From contig CAMEYZ010000007.1 in assembly GCA_945947715.1 (NCBI GenBank), forward strand, positions 1 through 22,538: a DNA stretch of 22,538 nucleotides, given 5' to 3'. This DNA is from an uncultured Clostridia bacterium. Lineage in GTDB: Bacteria > Bacillota > Clostridia > Oscillospirales > Ruminococcaceae. Made by a program: the position numbers and the translations under genes. The notes below the pieces were generated by a model that worked only from the letters and a program-made list of their open reading frames with translations, was not told the origin of the DNA and ran no database searches. This document shows positions 8,031 through 15,999 of the stretch, piece after piece; positions within the stretch are counted from its first letter, which is position 1, and the number at the start of each line of letters is the position of its first letter.

Positions 8031-9383
8031 ATGTTAAATATCAATATAAATACACTTAAAACAAAATTCAACAAGCTCATACGTACCGATACCTCTACCA
8101 AGCTTCTGTCTATCGGACTGGCGATAATCATATGGTTTGTCATCTCGATAAGCGTTTACCCTACCATAAGTAAGCCCTTGTACAATGTTCCCATAACTAT
8201 AAACATGGAGGGCACCTATGCCGAGGCAAACTCGCTTCGTGTGCAGCTTTCCGACAGTGAGACCTCCGCCTCCGTGTATATCACCGGCGAGAGACGTCAG
8301 ATCGGTAATTTCGACTCGGACAGCATATCTCTTAACGTGGATACGTCCACTGTTACAACCCCCGGCGAATATCTGCTCCCTCTTGAGGTGGTCAACGATT
8401 CTGAAAAGGATTTTACCGTTGATAAGATAGTCCCTTCCACCGTTATGGTGAAGATAGACAAGATAGTGACAAAGGAATTTACCGTCACCGCCGATATCGA
8501 CAACAGCATCTCCGTTGCCGACGGATATATGACCAAGGAGCCTATCTTTGTATCGGCCAACACCATATCAGTAACAGGTCCCGAGGAACAGGTGGAATCC
8601 ATAACCGATGTAGTGGTAACGGTTTCCTCTGCGGAGCCGCTGACATTGTCGTCCTCCTATGAGTTCAATTCAGGGGATATCACCCTCTATAACAACAATG
8701 TAAAGATATCCAATGCAGACGGAAGTCTCAGCCTCAGCCGCACCAACTTCACAGTCCAGATACCTGTGTTTGTACGGCAGACCCTTCCCTTAGAGGTCAG
8801 CGTGGTGAATGCTCCTGACGGATTCGATACGGAATATTTCAAATCGCAGCTCACCATGTCTGCTGAGGAGCTGGATATCGCAGCGCCCACCGACAAGATA
8901 AAGGATATATCCGGCATCAATATCGGTACTATCAACATGCGCGAGGTAGATATAGGCTCCACCTTCACCTTTAATATTGATCTGCCCGAGGGCTATGAAA
9001 ATCTTTCAGGACTGAGTACAGTTACCGTAAAATGCCCCGAGGAAGGACTTAAGAAAAAGCTCGTTGCCATAAGGGAGAAGAATATCCAGATAGTTAATCA
9101 GCCTTCACAGTATGATTTCGAGTTCATCACCTCCACGCTGATGCCCTATTTCATTGGTCCCGAGGACGAGATAGATGCGCTCACATCAACGGATATAACC
9201 TGCAAGATAGACATACTGAACTCCGATTTCAACAATCAGGAGGGCGAATATATCGTCCCCACCACATTCTCGATATCCGGTACAGACAAGGTTTGGATAA
9301 ACGCAGGCTCTGCGTCGCTGAACGTATACGTGAGAGCGGTGGCAAAGGATAACTCCGCAAATACCAGCGATGATAATTCATGA
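8031..9383 (+). CDS. cdaR: CdaR, YbbR-domain regulator of diadenylate cyclase
   Basis: Membrane-anchored extracytoplasmic protein that binds CdaA and modulates c-di-AMP production. The 450-residue product has a short basic cytoplasmic N-terminus and one transmembrane helix at about 24-42 (KLLSIGLAIIIWFVISISV). A long beta-rich outer region follows, fitting about four YbbR repeats of some 85-95 residues each. The tail is Asn/Ser/Asp-rich. AAAGGAG overlaps the cdaA stop and lies 11 bases before ATG 8031. In many Firmicutes glmM follows; here an FAD-dependent dehydrogenase does. Confidence 0.93.
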   Translation: MLNININTLKTKFNKLIRTDTSTKLLSIGLAIIIWFVISISVYPTISKPLYNVPITINMEGTYAEANSLRVQLSDSETSASVYITGERRQIGNFDSDSISLNVDTSTVTTPGEYLLPLEVVNDSEKDFTVDKIVPSTVMVKIDKIVTKEFTVTADIDNSISVADGYMTKEPIFVSANTISVTGPEEQVESITDVVVTVSSAEPLTLSSSYEFNSGDITLYNNNVKISNADGSLSLSRTNFTVQIPVFVRQTLPLEVSVVNAPDGFDTEYFKSQLTMSAEELDIAAPTDKIKDISGINIGTINMREVDIGSTFTFNIDLPEGYENLSGLSTVTVKCPEEGLKKKLVAIREKNIQIVNQPSQYDFEFITSTLMPYFIGPEDEIDALTSTDITCKIDILNSDFNNQEGEYIVPTTFSISGTDKVWINAGSASLNVYVRAVAKDNSANTSDDNS

Positions 9384-9403
9384 CTCATCACGGGAGAAAA
9401 ACC

Positions 9404-10984
9404 ATGGCAATAATAATATCAAATATAAGCTCGCCTCTTGATGCGCCTGACAGTGCTATCGTGTCAGCTGCGCTGAAAAGGGCGGGGATAAGCGCTAAGA
9501 ACGTGACCCGTGCGGGGGTGTATAAGACTTCACTTGACGCGCGGAAGCGAGATAATATCCATAGGGTATCCTCCGTGTGGGCAGAGCTTCCCGGTGACAT
9601 GGAAAGGGCTGTCTGCGCCAAAAGCAAGGACTGCTCTCCGGTGGAAGAGCATAGCTTTGAGCCTGTATTCGGCGATAAGAAGCAGCAGGGACGCATTGCC
9701 GTTATCGGCTTCGGACCTGCGGGAATGTTTGCGGCGCTGACCTTGGCGGAATACGGCTATAAGCCCGTTGTCCTCGAAAGGGGAAGCGACGTTGACAGAC
9801 GTACTGCGGCAGTGGAGGGCTTCTGGAAGGGCGGAGAGTTTGACAGAACATCCAATGTGCAGTTTGGCGAGGGCGGCGCGGGCACCTTCTCCGACGGAAA
9901 GCTCACCACAAGAATACATGACCCGCTGTGTCGCAGAGTCCTTGAAGTATTCGCGGAAATGGGCGCTCCCGAGGAGATACTCACAAAGGCAAAGCCTCAT
10001 ATAGGAACGGACAAGCTCCGTGAAACAGTAAAAAATATCCGCCGCAGGATAATCGAGCTGGGCGGAGAGGTGCGCTTTGATTCGCAGGTGACGGATATCA
10101 AGCTTCGCGACGGAAAATTCGCTTCCGTTACTGTGAATAATGAGGAAATACCTGTGTGCGCAGCAGTAGCTGCCGTGGGACATAGTGCGAGAGATACATT
10201 CACCATGCTGCTTGACAGGGGAGTGTTCATCGAGCCTAAGCCATTTTCCTGTGGTGCAAGAATTGAGCACACAAGGCAGAGCGTCAATGAGAGCCTTTAC
10301 GGCAGTCATGCGGGGAATCCCATTCTGCCTGAGGGAGAGTATCAGCTTTCCTATCGGAAGGGCAATAGGGCGGTATATACCTTCTGCATGTGTCCGGGAG
10401 GATATGTGGTGCCTTCACAAAGTGAGGAAAAAACTATCGTCACTAACGGAATGAGCGAGTTTGCCCGTGACGGAGATAATTCCAATTCAGCGCTGGTGGT
10501 GTCAGTCTCTCCCGAGGATTTCGGAAATAAGCCCCTTGACGGTGTGGATTTTGCCGCAGCTATTGAACGAAGAGCATATGATGTCACAGGCAGCTACTGT
10601 GCGCCTGGTACGACCGTGGGAGCATTTCTGGAGGGCACTGCTTCCCTCAGCGGAGCGAGCGTAACGCCGAGCTATTCACTGGGTGTAGTTCCCGTTAATT
10701 TTGATGATATTTTCCCGCCCTTTATCACGGGAATGATGAGAGAGGGATTGGACGTATTTTCGAGGAAAATGCGCTGCTTCGGAGACAGGGGAGCGGTGTT
10801 GACAGCTCCCGAAACGAGAACGTCCTCTCCTGTGAGGATAACCCGCGGAGAGGACCTCTGTGCGCTTGGTATCGAGGGGCTATATCCCTGCGGCGAGGGT
10901 GCAGGCTATGCAGGCGGGATAATGTCCGCTGCGGTGGACGGTATCCGCTGCGCACTTGAAATAATGAAAATATATTCTGCATAA
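9404..10984 (+). CDS. FAD-dependent dehydrogenase, COG2509-like, function unknown
   Basis: A 526-residue predicted cytoplasmic flavoprotein. After an N-terminal domain of about 95 residues comes a Rossmann FAD site, IAVIGFGPAGMFAA (GFGPAG at 102-107) with the ribose-binding acidic residue E125. The family-typical EGGAGTFSDGKL follows at 156-167. The C-terminus has the second FAD-contact motif PCGEGAGYAGG near residue 495, with a following alanine-rich helix. This layout fits uncharacterised FAD-dependent dehydrogenases widespread in Clostridia; substrate and electron partner are unknown. ATG 9404 is preferred because GGGAG at 9392-9396 lies 7 bases upstream. A further ATG at 9380 overlaps the cdaR stop but has no good ribosome binding site. 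It is probably co-transcribed with cdaA-cdaR. Confidence 0.85.
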   Translation: MAIIISNISSPLDAPDSAIVSAALKRAGISAKNVTRAGVYKTSLDARKRDNIHRVSSVWAELPGDMERAVCAKSKDCSPVEEHSFEPVFGDKKQQGRIAVIGFGPAGMFAALTLAEYGYKPVVLERGSDVDRRTAAVEGFWKGGEFDRTSNVQFGEGGAGTFSDGKLTTRIHDPLCRRVLEVFAEMGAPEEILTKAKPHIGTDKLRETVKNIRRRIIELGGEVRFDSQVTDIKLRDGKFASVTVNNEEIPVCAAVAAVGHSARDTFTMLLDRGVFIEPKPFSCGARIEHTRQSVNESLYGSHAGNPILPEGEYQLSYRKGNRAVYTFCMCPGGYVVPSQSEEKTIVTNGMSEFARDGDNSNSALVVSVSPEDFGNKPLDGVDFAAAIERRAYDVTGSYCAPGTTVGAFLEGTASLSGASVTPSYSLGVVPVNFDDIFPPFITGMMREGLDVFSRKMRCFGDRGAVLTAPETRTSSPVRITRGEDLCALGIEGLYPCGEGAGYAGGIMSAAVDGIRCALEIMKIYSA

Positions 10985-10986
10985 AA

Positions 10987-11024
10987 ATCGCCCCCGTGAA
11001 CATCGAAACGTTCACGGGGGCGAT
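10987..11024. terminator. Intrinsic terminator between convergent operons
   Basis: A perfect 15-bp inverted repeat, ATCGCCCCCGTGAAC at 10987-11001 and its complement at 11010-11024, with an 8-base loop. On the minus strand it is followed by a T-run, so it clearly serves the SPFH gene. It has no long T-run on the plus strand but is strong enough to stop the cdaA operon as well. Confidence 0.88.
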
Positions 11025-11044
11025 ATGTTCATATCTTATAGATA

Positions 11045-11992
11045 TTACTTATTTTCCTCGGGAAGGACATTAGTGTCAGGGGAGACAAGCTCCTTAATAG
11101 AGGTTGTAAGCCCTGCAAGACCCTGAATCTCCGAGGGGATAATTATCTTGGTAGCCTTGCCGTCCGCAGCCTTTCCGAAGGCTTCAAGTCCCTTGATAGC
11201 GATAACAGCCTGGGAAGGATTAGCGTTGTTCAGCTTTACGATGCTGTCTGCGAGAGCCTTCTGAACGAGCTCGATAGACTCAGCCTCACCCTGTGCTTCG
11301 AGAATCTTCTGCTGCTTTACGGCCTCAGCCCTTAAGATAGCAGATTCCTTTGCAGCCTCTGCGCGGAGGATAGCGGATGCCTTTTCACCCTCTGCAACGA
11401 GTATCTGGGATTTCTTTTCACCCTCTGCCTGGAGGATCTTTTCACGGCGCTCACGTTCAGCCTTCATCTGCTTTTCCATGGCGTCCTGTATCTCTCTGGG
11501 AGGGAGGATGTTCTTAAGCTCAACGCGGTTGACCTTGATGCCCCAGCGGTCTGTTGCCTGGTCAAGGATAGCGGTGATTTTTGTGTTGATAACGTCTCTT
11601 GATGTAAGAGTAGCGTCCAGCTCCATTTCGCCGATGATGTTACGGAGAGTGGTAGCGGACAGATTCTCGATAGCAGTCATGGGGCGCTCAACGCCGTAGG
11701 TATACTGCTTAGCGTCCACAACCTGGAAGAATACGACGGTGTCGATCTGCATGGTTACGTTATCCTTTGTGATAACAGGCTGAGGCTTGAAGTCAACAAC
11801 CTGCTCCTTGATGGATACCTTTTTGGCAATTCTTTCAATAAAGGGGATAACATAGTGCATGCCGGTCCCGAGGGAGCCGCGGTAACCACCGAGACGTTCA
11901 ACAACGTAGATCTGTGCCTGCGGAACGATCTTGATACCCGAGATGATGATAATGAGCACGATAACAATTAAAACGATGAGAAAATAATCCAT
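11045..11992 (-). CDS. SPFH/band 7 (stomatin-like, QmcA-type) membrane protein
   Basis: A 315-residue membrane-anchored protein of the stomatin/slipin group, expected to oligomerise and organise membrane microdomains or to act with its NfeD partner in membrane quality control. One N-terminal transmembrane helix (about 3-19, almost entirely Ile, Leu and Val) is followed by the SPFH domain (about 20-165). That domain carries the family segment LRNIIGEMELDATLTSRD at 116-133. A long charged coiled coil follows (about 165-240) with repeated EGEK and LRAEA units. A helical C-terminal region ends the protein. GGAG precedes the ATG by 8 bases. It lies 30 bases after the NfeD gene on the same strand; this pairing is common in bacteria. 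Confidence 0.93.
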   Translation of the reverse strand: MDYFLIVLIVIVLIIIISGIKIVPQAQIYVVERLGGYRGSLGTGMHYVIPFIERIAKKVSIKEQVVDFKPQPVITKDNVTMQIDTVVFFQVVDAKQYTYGVERPMTAIENLSATTLRNIIGEMELDATLTSRDVINTKITAILDQATDRWGIKVNRVELKNILPPREIQDAMEKQMKAERERREKILQAEGEKKSQILVAEGEKASAILRAEAAKESAILRAEAVKQQKILEAQGEAESIELVQKALADSIVKLNNANPSQAVIAIKGLEAFGKAADGKATKIIIPSEIQGLAGLTTSIKELVSPDTNVLPEENK

Positions 11993-12022
11993 AATTTAAC
12001 TCCAATTCCCCGAAATATTCGG

Positions 12023-12451
12023 TCAAGTTTTTTTGCGTACAATGAGTGTTGTTGATTCGGAAGCGGTAACTGTTACATTAGCACCCTTTTCGATAAGGGA
12101 GCCATCCTCTGACCTTGCCGACCAGTCCACACCGTCCAGTCTGACGCGTCCCGTGCCCGATAGGCTGTCGATAGCTTCGATGACCTCGGCAGTTTTTCCG
12201 ATATCAAGCTCGGCATTGGTAGGTACAGGCTTGTGAGGCATAAGCTTCTTCACGGCAGGGCGTGTAAATATCAGCATGAGTGCGGAAACGACAACGAATA
12301 CCACAAGCTGAACGCCCGTGCTTGCGCCGAAAAGTGCGGCGATAAGTCCTCCCACAGCGCCTATGGCGAACCAGATTGTAACAAGTGAAAAGGTTGCCGC
12401 TTCAAGTATCAAGCATACAATGAAAGCAACCGTCCACCAAACAGCAGCCAT
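12023..12451 (-). CDS. NfeD-like membrane protein (short form)
   Basis: A 142-residue protein with hydrophobic segments at about 3-22, 24-42 and 46-64, then a soluble OB-fold at about 80-142 with the NfeD-typical GRVRLDGVDWSARS. It is the short form lacking the ClpP-like protease domain. NfeD proteins are encoded next to stomatin-like SPFH proteins and are thought to bind them; the gene order here repeats that. AAAGGAG sits 7 bases before ATG 12451. It is the first gene of a two-gene operon driven by the promoter at 12517-12545. Confidence 0.9.
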   Translation of the reverse strand: MAAVWWTVAFIVCLILEAATFSLVTIWFAIGAVGGLIAALFGASTGVQLVVFVVVSALMLIFTRPAVKKLMPHKPVPTNAELDIGKTAEVIEAIDSLSGTGRVRLDGVDWSARSEDGSLIEKGANVTVTASESTTLIVRKKT

Positions 12452-12516
12452 AATATTACTCCTTTCCGAAACAATTAACGTTTTTATGTAAACCGGTTTT
12501 TTGTTTCTTTAGCATA

Positions 12517-12545
12517 ATTATATCATATGCAAAAAGAAGTGTCAA
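12517..12545 (-). promoter_or_regulatory. Sigma-A promoter of the nfeD-SPFH operon
   Basis: On the minus strand TTGACA (12545-12540) and TATAAT (12522-12517) are both perfect, with a 17-base spacer and a TG one base upstream of the -10. It lies about 65 bases ahead of the NfeD-like start. Confidence 0.93.
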
Positions 12546-12777
12546 TAATCCAAGGTAAAAATCGGATTAAAAAATGATTAAAAATGCGCTCGCTTTCCTG
12601 TTTTCCAATTTTTTTGGCAAATTGAAGGGCCCGTGCATATCAAGTTTGGAGGATATGACATATTTGCAATATATTCAGAAAAAATACATAAAATATCAAT
12701 ACTTTTTAGTTCTTAATGAATTAAAATATATTATGTATCAGTGTGATTATGTAATCATAAGAAAGGATTTTTTATCA
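12546..12777 (+). other. AT-rich leader region upstream of tmcAL
   Basis: The frame of tmcAL is open through much of this stretch, but the composition is AT-rich and the translated residues do not resemble the family, so I treat it as non-coding. It holds a direct repeat GATTAAAAA at 12565-12573 and 12576-12584 (11-base period) and a palindrome TGATTATGTAATCA at 12744-12757. Poor promoter candidates are also present: TTGCAA at 12664-12669 with TAAAAT at 12689-12694, and TATTAT at 12729-12734. No promoter for tmcAL can be chosen with confidence. Confidence 0.4.
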
Positions 12778-14151
12778 ATGAAAACATACGGAATCATTTG
12801 CGAATATAACCCCTTCCATAACGGACATATCTATCAGATCGAAGAGACTAAGCGTATTACAGGCGCTGACCATATCGTTGCAATCATGAGCGGAAACTTC
12901 GTTCAGAGAGGCGATGTCGCTATCATGGACAAGTTCAAGCGCGCTGAGATCGCTGTTCAGAACGGCGTTGACCTTGTTGTAGAGATGCCCGTTCAGTATT
13001 CGCTGGCAAGCGCGGAGTATTTCGCACGCTGCGGCGTTATGATGCTTAAGTCCTTAAGATGTGTGGATGGTATCTCCTTCGGCAGCGAGTGTGGCAATAT
13101 CGAGGAACTTAAGCGCTGCGCAGAGGCTGTTGCTGAGGTTTCCACCAAGGAAAATCTTAAGCCCCTCTTAGAGCAGGGTATGAGCTATCCTGAGGCTGTT
13201 TCTCAGCTGGTAGCATACAAGTACGGACCTCTTACTGCTGAGCTTCTTAAGACTCCCAATAACACCCTTGCGGTTGAGTATATCAAGGCAATGAAGGCAC
13301 TGGGCATCGACGATATGGATATGGTGACAGTTTCCAGAAGGGGCGCTGAGCATGACGGCGAGGACACAAGCAATGGCTTCGCAAGTGCTACACATATCAG
13401 AAATCTTATCGACGACGAGGAGGACTTCTCCGCATTCGTTCCCAAGGAGACCTTCGACGCTATTAACGAATACGATGAAAAGGGCAATCTCTGCTGGTTC
13501 GATAACCTTGAAAGAGCTATCCTCTACCGCATGAGAACCGTTTCCCTCAATGACCTCAAGGATACCGCAGGCGTAGGTCAGGGCCTCGAAAACAGGATAT
13601 TCCAGGCAGGACATTCTGCAGCATCTCTCGATCAGCTCATCGCTATGATAAAGACAAAGCGCTATCCCGAGGCAAGAGTTCGCAGGATAATTCTCAATTC
13701 CCTTATCGGCGTAAAGACAGAGGACCTCAGAGTTCCTCCCATATTCGGAAGAATACTCGCCCTCAATGACAGAGGCGCAGAGATAGTTAAAATGGCAGGA
13801 GCTCTGCCCGAGAACAAGTTCTCCTTCCCCTTCAGCACATCTCTCCGCGAGGTGGTAAAGTCCGACAACAAGCGTATTCAGCGTACTGTTGCTCTCAATA
13901 ACCTTGCTTCCGATATTTACGGAATCGCTTCCAGAAATGCACGTCAGGGCGGAATGGATTTTGTAACTCCCGTAAAGCTCACCAAGATAGAAGGCTTTGT
14001 AAGCACTCTTCCTGAGGACTTAAAGACCAAGACCATATCTCCCGAAACTCCCGAAGAGGCTATCGGAGATGATGCTCTTGCAAACGGAGCAAAGCCCGTT
14101 GAGGAAGTGGACAAGTCTGAGGCAGAGGTCATCAAGGCAGACGAAGAATAA
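12778..14151 (+). CDS. tmcAL: tRNA(Met) cytidine acetate ligase TmcAL
   Basis: Forms N4-acetylcytidine at the wobble position C34 of elongator tRNA-Met from acetate and ATP, improving AUG decoding. The 457-residue product begins MKTYGIICEYNPFHNGH, the nucleotidyltransferase fold with HNGH at 14-17. IMSGNFVQRGD follows, then the conserved SFGSE and NNTLAVEY segments. ATG 12778 is chosen over in-frame upstream codons because the family sequence starts exactly there and GAAAGGA lies 10 bases before it. The last 40 or so residues after LTKIEGFV form an acidic Glu/Asp/Ala/Pro-rich tail with no obvious fold, making it somewhat longer than usual for the family. Formerly annotated as YlbM/DUF795. Confidence 0.93.
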   Translation: MKTYGIICEYNPFHNGHIYQIEETKRITGADHIVAIMSGNFVQRGDVAIMDKFKRAEIAVQNGVDLVVEMPVQYSLASAEYFARCGVMMLKSLRCVDGISFGSECGNIEELKRCAEAVAEVSTKENLKPLLEQGMSYPEAVSQLVAYKYGPLTAELLKTPNNTLAVEYIKAMKALGIDDMDMVTVSRRGAEHDGEDTSNGFASATHIRNLIDDEEDFSAFVPKETFDAINEYDEKGNLCWFDNLERAILYRMRTVSLNDLKDTAGVGQGLENRIFQAGHSAASLDQLIAMIKTKRYPEARVRRIILNSLIGVKTEDLRVPPIFGRILALNDRGAEIVKMAGALPENKFSFPFSTSLREVVKSDNKRIQRTVALNNLASDIYGIASRNARQGGMDFVTPVKLTKIEGFVSTLPEDLKTKTISPETPEEAIGDDALANGAKPVEEVDKSEAEVIKADEE

Positions 14152-14184
14152 TTGATAATTATTGGCATCTTTGATTTCCTGCTT

Positions 14185-14292
14185 CTGATTAGCTTGTCAC
14201 TAACAGCGCAGTTCATTTGTACCCTCCTGCGCGTAAAAATCAAAACCGGGACTGCACACGATCATATTACGGGCGCAGTCTTTCTGCGCCCG
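14185..14292 (+). promoter_or_regulatory. Candidate preQ1 riboswitch (class I-like) controlling the queuosine-precursor operon
   Basis: The leader of a preQ1 synthesis operon contains an H-type pseudoknot layout. Stem P1 pairs GCGCAG (14206-14211) with CTGCGC (14227-14232). Its loop begins TTC and contains GTACCC, and an A-rich strand GTAAAAAT (14233-14240) follows. P2 would pair loop TTTG (14216-14219) with CAAA (14241-14244). Known preQ1-I aptamers have TTC, then a loop TAG pairing with a tail CTA after an A-run; here both partners differ but still pair. The P1 3' strand CTGCGC can also pair with GCGCAG (14273-14278) in the terminator, giving an antiterminator. A bulged hairpin at 14185-14206 precedes it. 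Ligand identity is inferred from the downstream genes and from memory of the consensus. Confidence 0.6.
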
Positions 14293-14302
14293 ATTTTGTT
14301 TT
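14270..14302 (+). terminator. Intrinsic terminator in the que operon leader
   Basis: CGGGCGCAG (14270-14278) pairs perfectly with CTGCGCCCG (14284-14292) around TCTTT, followed by ATTTTGTTTT. It ends only 12 bases before the queD start. It can serve as the tmcAL terminator and, with the upstream structure, as a conditional terminator for queDE-folE-queCF. Confidence 0.9.
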
Positions 14303-14314
14303 ATGGAGTAAATT

Positions 14315-14740
14315 ATGTATATTTTAAAAGCGGAGGCTTCCTTTGACAGCGCGCATTTTCTCCACGGATATAACGGCAAATGCAGCAATATCCACGGACA
14401 CCGCTGGAAGATAGAAGCCGAAATAAAGGGAAATGAGCTCTGCACTGACAAGCAGCACCGCGGTATGCTGACGGATTTCGGCGACCTGAAGCATGACCTG
14501 CGGAAAATCGCCGACAGCCTGGACCATGCACTTATCTATGAGGAAAACACACTTAAGCCTGCCACAGAAAAGGCTCTGGCGGAGGAGGGTTTCAGGACTA
14601 TAGTGGTGCCTTTTCGTCCCACGGCGGAAAATTTTGCAGCGCATATCTTCGGGCTCATGTCTGAAAAGGGATATGCCGTTCATAAAATAACGGTTTATGA
14701 AACTCCCGACAACTGCGCCGAATATACGGAGGATTTCTGA
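14315..14740 (+). CDS. queD: 6-carboxy-5,6,7,8-tetrahydropterin synthase QueD
   Basis: Converts 7,8-dihydroneopterin triphosphate, made by FolE, to 6-carboxytetrahydropterin in preQ0/queuosine synthesis. The 141-residue protein shows the PTPS-family zinc ligands H14 (FDSAHFL), H27 and H29 (NIHGHRW) and the catalytic cysteine C23. It also has TDFGDLK at 53-59, LDHAL at 69-73 and the terminal ETPDNCAEY at 129-137. GGAG lies 6 bases before ATG 14315. It is the first gene of a five-gene operon whose leader holds the candidate riboswitch and terminator. Confidence 0.96.
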   Translation: MYILKAEASFDSAHFLHGYNGKCSNIHGHRWKIEAEIKGNELCTDKQHRGMLTDFGDLKHDLRKIADSLDHALIYEENTLKPATEKALAEEGFRTIVVPFRPTAENFAAHIFGLMSEKGYAVHKITVYETPDNCAEYTEDF

Positions 14741-14742
14741 AA

Positions 14743-15414
14743 ATGTCCGGATTTTATGTTGCAGAGAAATTCCTGAGCATTAACGGCGAGGGACTCAGAG
14801 CAGGTCAGCCTGCGGTGTTTATCCGTTTCAGAGGGTGCAATCTGAAATGCTCCTATTGTGATACCGCATGGGCTCAGGGAGCGGACTGTCCCGCCGAGAC
14901 AATGACTGAAAATGAGATACTTGAATATATCCTGTCCACGGGTGTGAAATGCTGTACGCTCACGGGCGGAGAGCCTGTGCTGCGGGAGGGCTTCGATAAG
15001 CTGTGCATGCTGCTTTCAGAACATAAGGATCTGCGCACCGAGATAGAGACCAATGGCAGCGCTGACCTTAGCAGCATTGCCGCAATTCGCGGGGAAAACA
15101 TAGTCTTTACCATGGATTACAAGCTCCCCTCGTCGGGCATGGAACAGCACATGAATACCGAAAATTTTAAATGTCTTGCCAAGGGTGACTGTGTGAAATT
15201 TGTATGCGGAAGCAGTGAGGACCTTGACAGGGCATATGAGGTCATCAGGGAGCATAAGCTGTCCGAGAAATGCGATACTATATTCAGTCCCGTGTTCGGA
15301 AGGATAGAGCCTGCGGATATCGTGGACTTTATCCTTAAAAAGAAGCTTATGGGTGCAAGAGTTCAGCTGCAGCTCCACAAATTCATCTGGGACCCGGATA
15401 AAAGAGGTGTATAA
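14743..15414 (+). CDS. queE: 7-carboxy-7-deazaguanine synthase QueE (radical SAM)
   Basis: Radical S-adenosylmethionine enzyme that contracts the ring of 6-carboxytetrahydropterin to 7-carboxy-7-deazaguanine. The 223-residue protein carries the 4Fe-4S motif CNLKCSYC with C32, C36 and C39, preceded by the substrate segment INGEGLRAGQPAVFIRF. The SAM-contact TGGEP is at 74-78 and the C-terminal region contains VQLQLHKFIW. GGAGG lies 10 bases before the ATG, two bases after the queD stop, so translation is probably coupled. Confidence 0.96.
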   Translation: MSGFYVAEKFLSINGEGLRAGQPAVFIRFRGCNLKCSYCDTAWAQGADCPAETMTENEILEYILSTGVKCCTLTGGEPVLREGFDKLCMLLSEHKDLRTEIETNGSADLSSIAAIRGENIVFTMDYKLPSSGMEQHMNTENFKCLAKGDCVKFVCGSSEDLDRAYEVIREHKLSEKCDTIFSPVFGRIEPADIVDFILKKKLMGARVQLQLHKFIWDPDKRGV

Positions 15415-15415
15415 A

Positions 15416-15982
15416 ATGGCAATTGACAAGGAAAAAATAGAATATCACATAAGAGGCATACTTGAAGCACTGGGCGACGACCCCGACCGTGAGGGACTTA
15501 AAGAAACTCCCGACCGGGTTGCCAGAATGTACGAAGAGGTCTTCGAGGGCATGAACTACACCAATGAAGAGATCGCTGAGATGTTCGGTAAGACCTTTGA
15601 ATGTGCCGAAAACGGCGATATGGTGGTCGTGAAGGATATTGAGGTGTTTTCCTACTGTGAGCATCACATGGCGCTGATGTACGATATGAAGGTCAGCGTG
15701 GCGTATATCCCGCATGGACGAGTGCTGGGGCTTTCCAAGATTGCCCGCATTGCTGATATGGCGGCAAAGCGTTTGCAGCTCCAGGAGCGCTTAGGTGCGG
15801 ATATCGCGGAGATAATCAGCATGGCAGCAGGCTCTCCTGACGTGGCTGTGCGTATCGAAGCAAATCACAGCTGCATGACCGCCAGAGGCATAAAGAAGCC
15901 CTCTGCGAAAACAGTCTCCACCACCTTCCGAGGAAAATTCGAGACTGACTCTATGCTGCAGATAAGAGCCTTTTACAATTGA
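15416..15982 (+). CDS. folE: GTP cyclohydrolase I FolE
   Basis: Homodecameric zinc enzyme that opens GTP to 7,8-dihydroneopterin triphosphate, the entry step for both folate and queuosine. At 188 residues it is standard length. Zinc ligands are C81 and H84 (FSYCEHHM) and C153 (NHSCMTARG). The segments PHGRVLGLSKIAR and MTARGIKKPSAKTVSTTFRG complete the active site. ATG 15416 directly follows the queE stop and has GAGGTG upstream; the open frame before it inside queE is not part of the family sequence. Its place inside the que operon suggests dedication to preQ1 supply. Confidence 0.97.
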   Translation: MAIDKEKIEYHIRGILEALGDDPDREGLKETPDRVARMYEEVFEGMNYTNEEIAEMFGKTFECAENGDMVVVKDIEVFSYCEHHMALMYDMKVSVAYIPHGRVLGLSKIARIADMAAKRLQLQERLGADIAEIISMAAGSPDVAVRIEANHSCMTARGIKKPSAKTVSTTFRGKFETDSMLQIRAFYN

Positions 15983-15999
15983 AATAAAGGAGTAATTAT

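Noticed and set aside
9530..10309. A 259-codon open frame on the minus strand inside the COG2509-like gene
   Set aside because: Antisense to a gene with clear FAD motifs; the translation is Cys/His-rich with no recognisable domain and no promoter.
12574..12777. An N-terminal extension of TmcAL of 68 residues
   Set aside because: The family sequence starts at MKTYGIICEYNPFHNGH. The extension is Ile/Lys/Tyr-rich AT-biased sequence with no similarity, and a ribosome binding site stands right before 12778.
14153..14184. A promoter for the que operon directly before the riboswitch-like element
   Set aside because: TTGATA at 14153 and TTGGCA at 14162 have no acceptable -10 at 16-18 bases. The operon may be read from tmcAL or from a promoter inside it.
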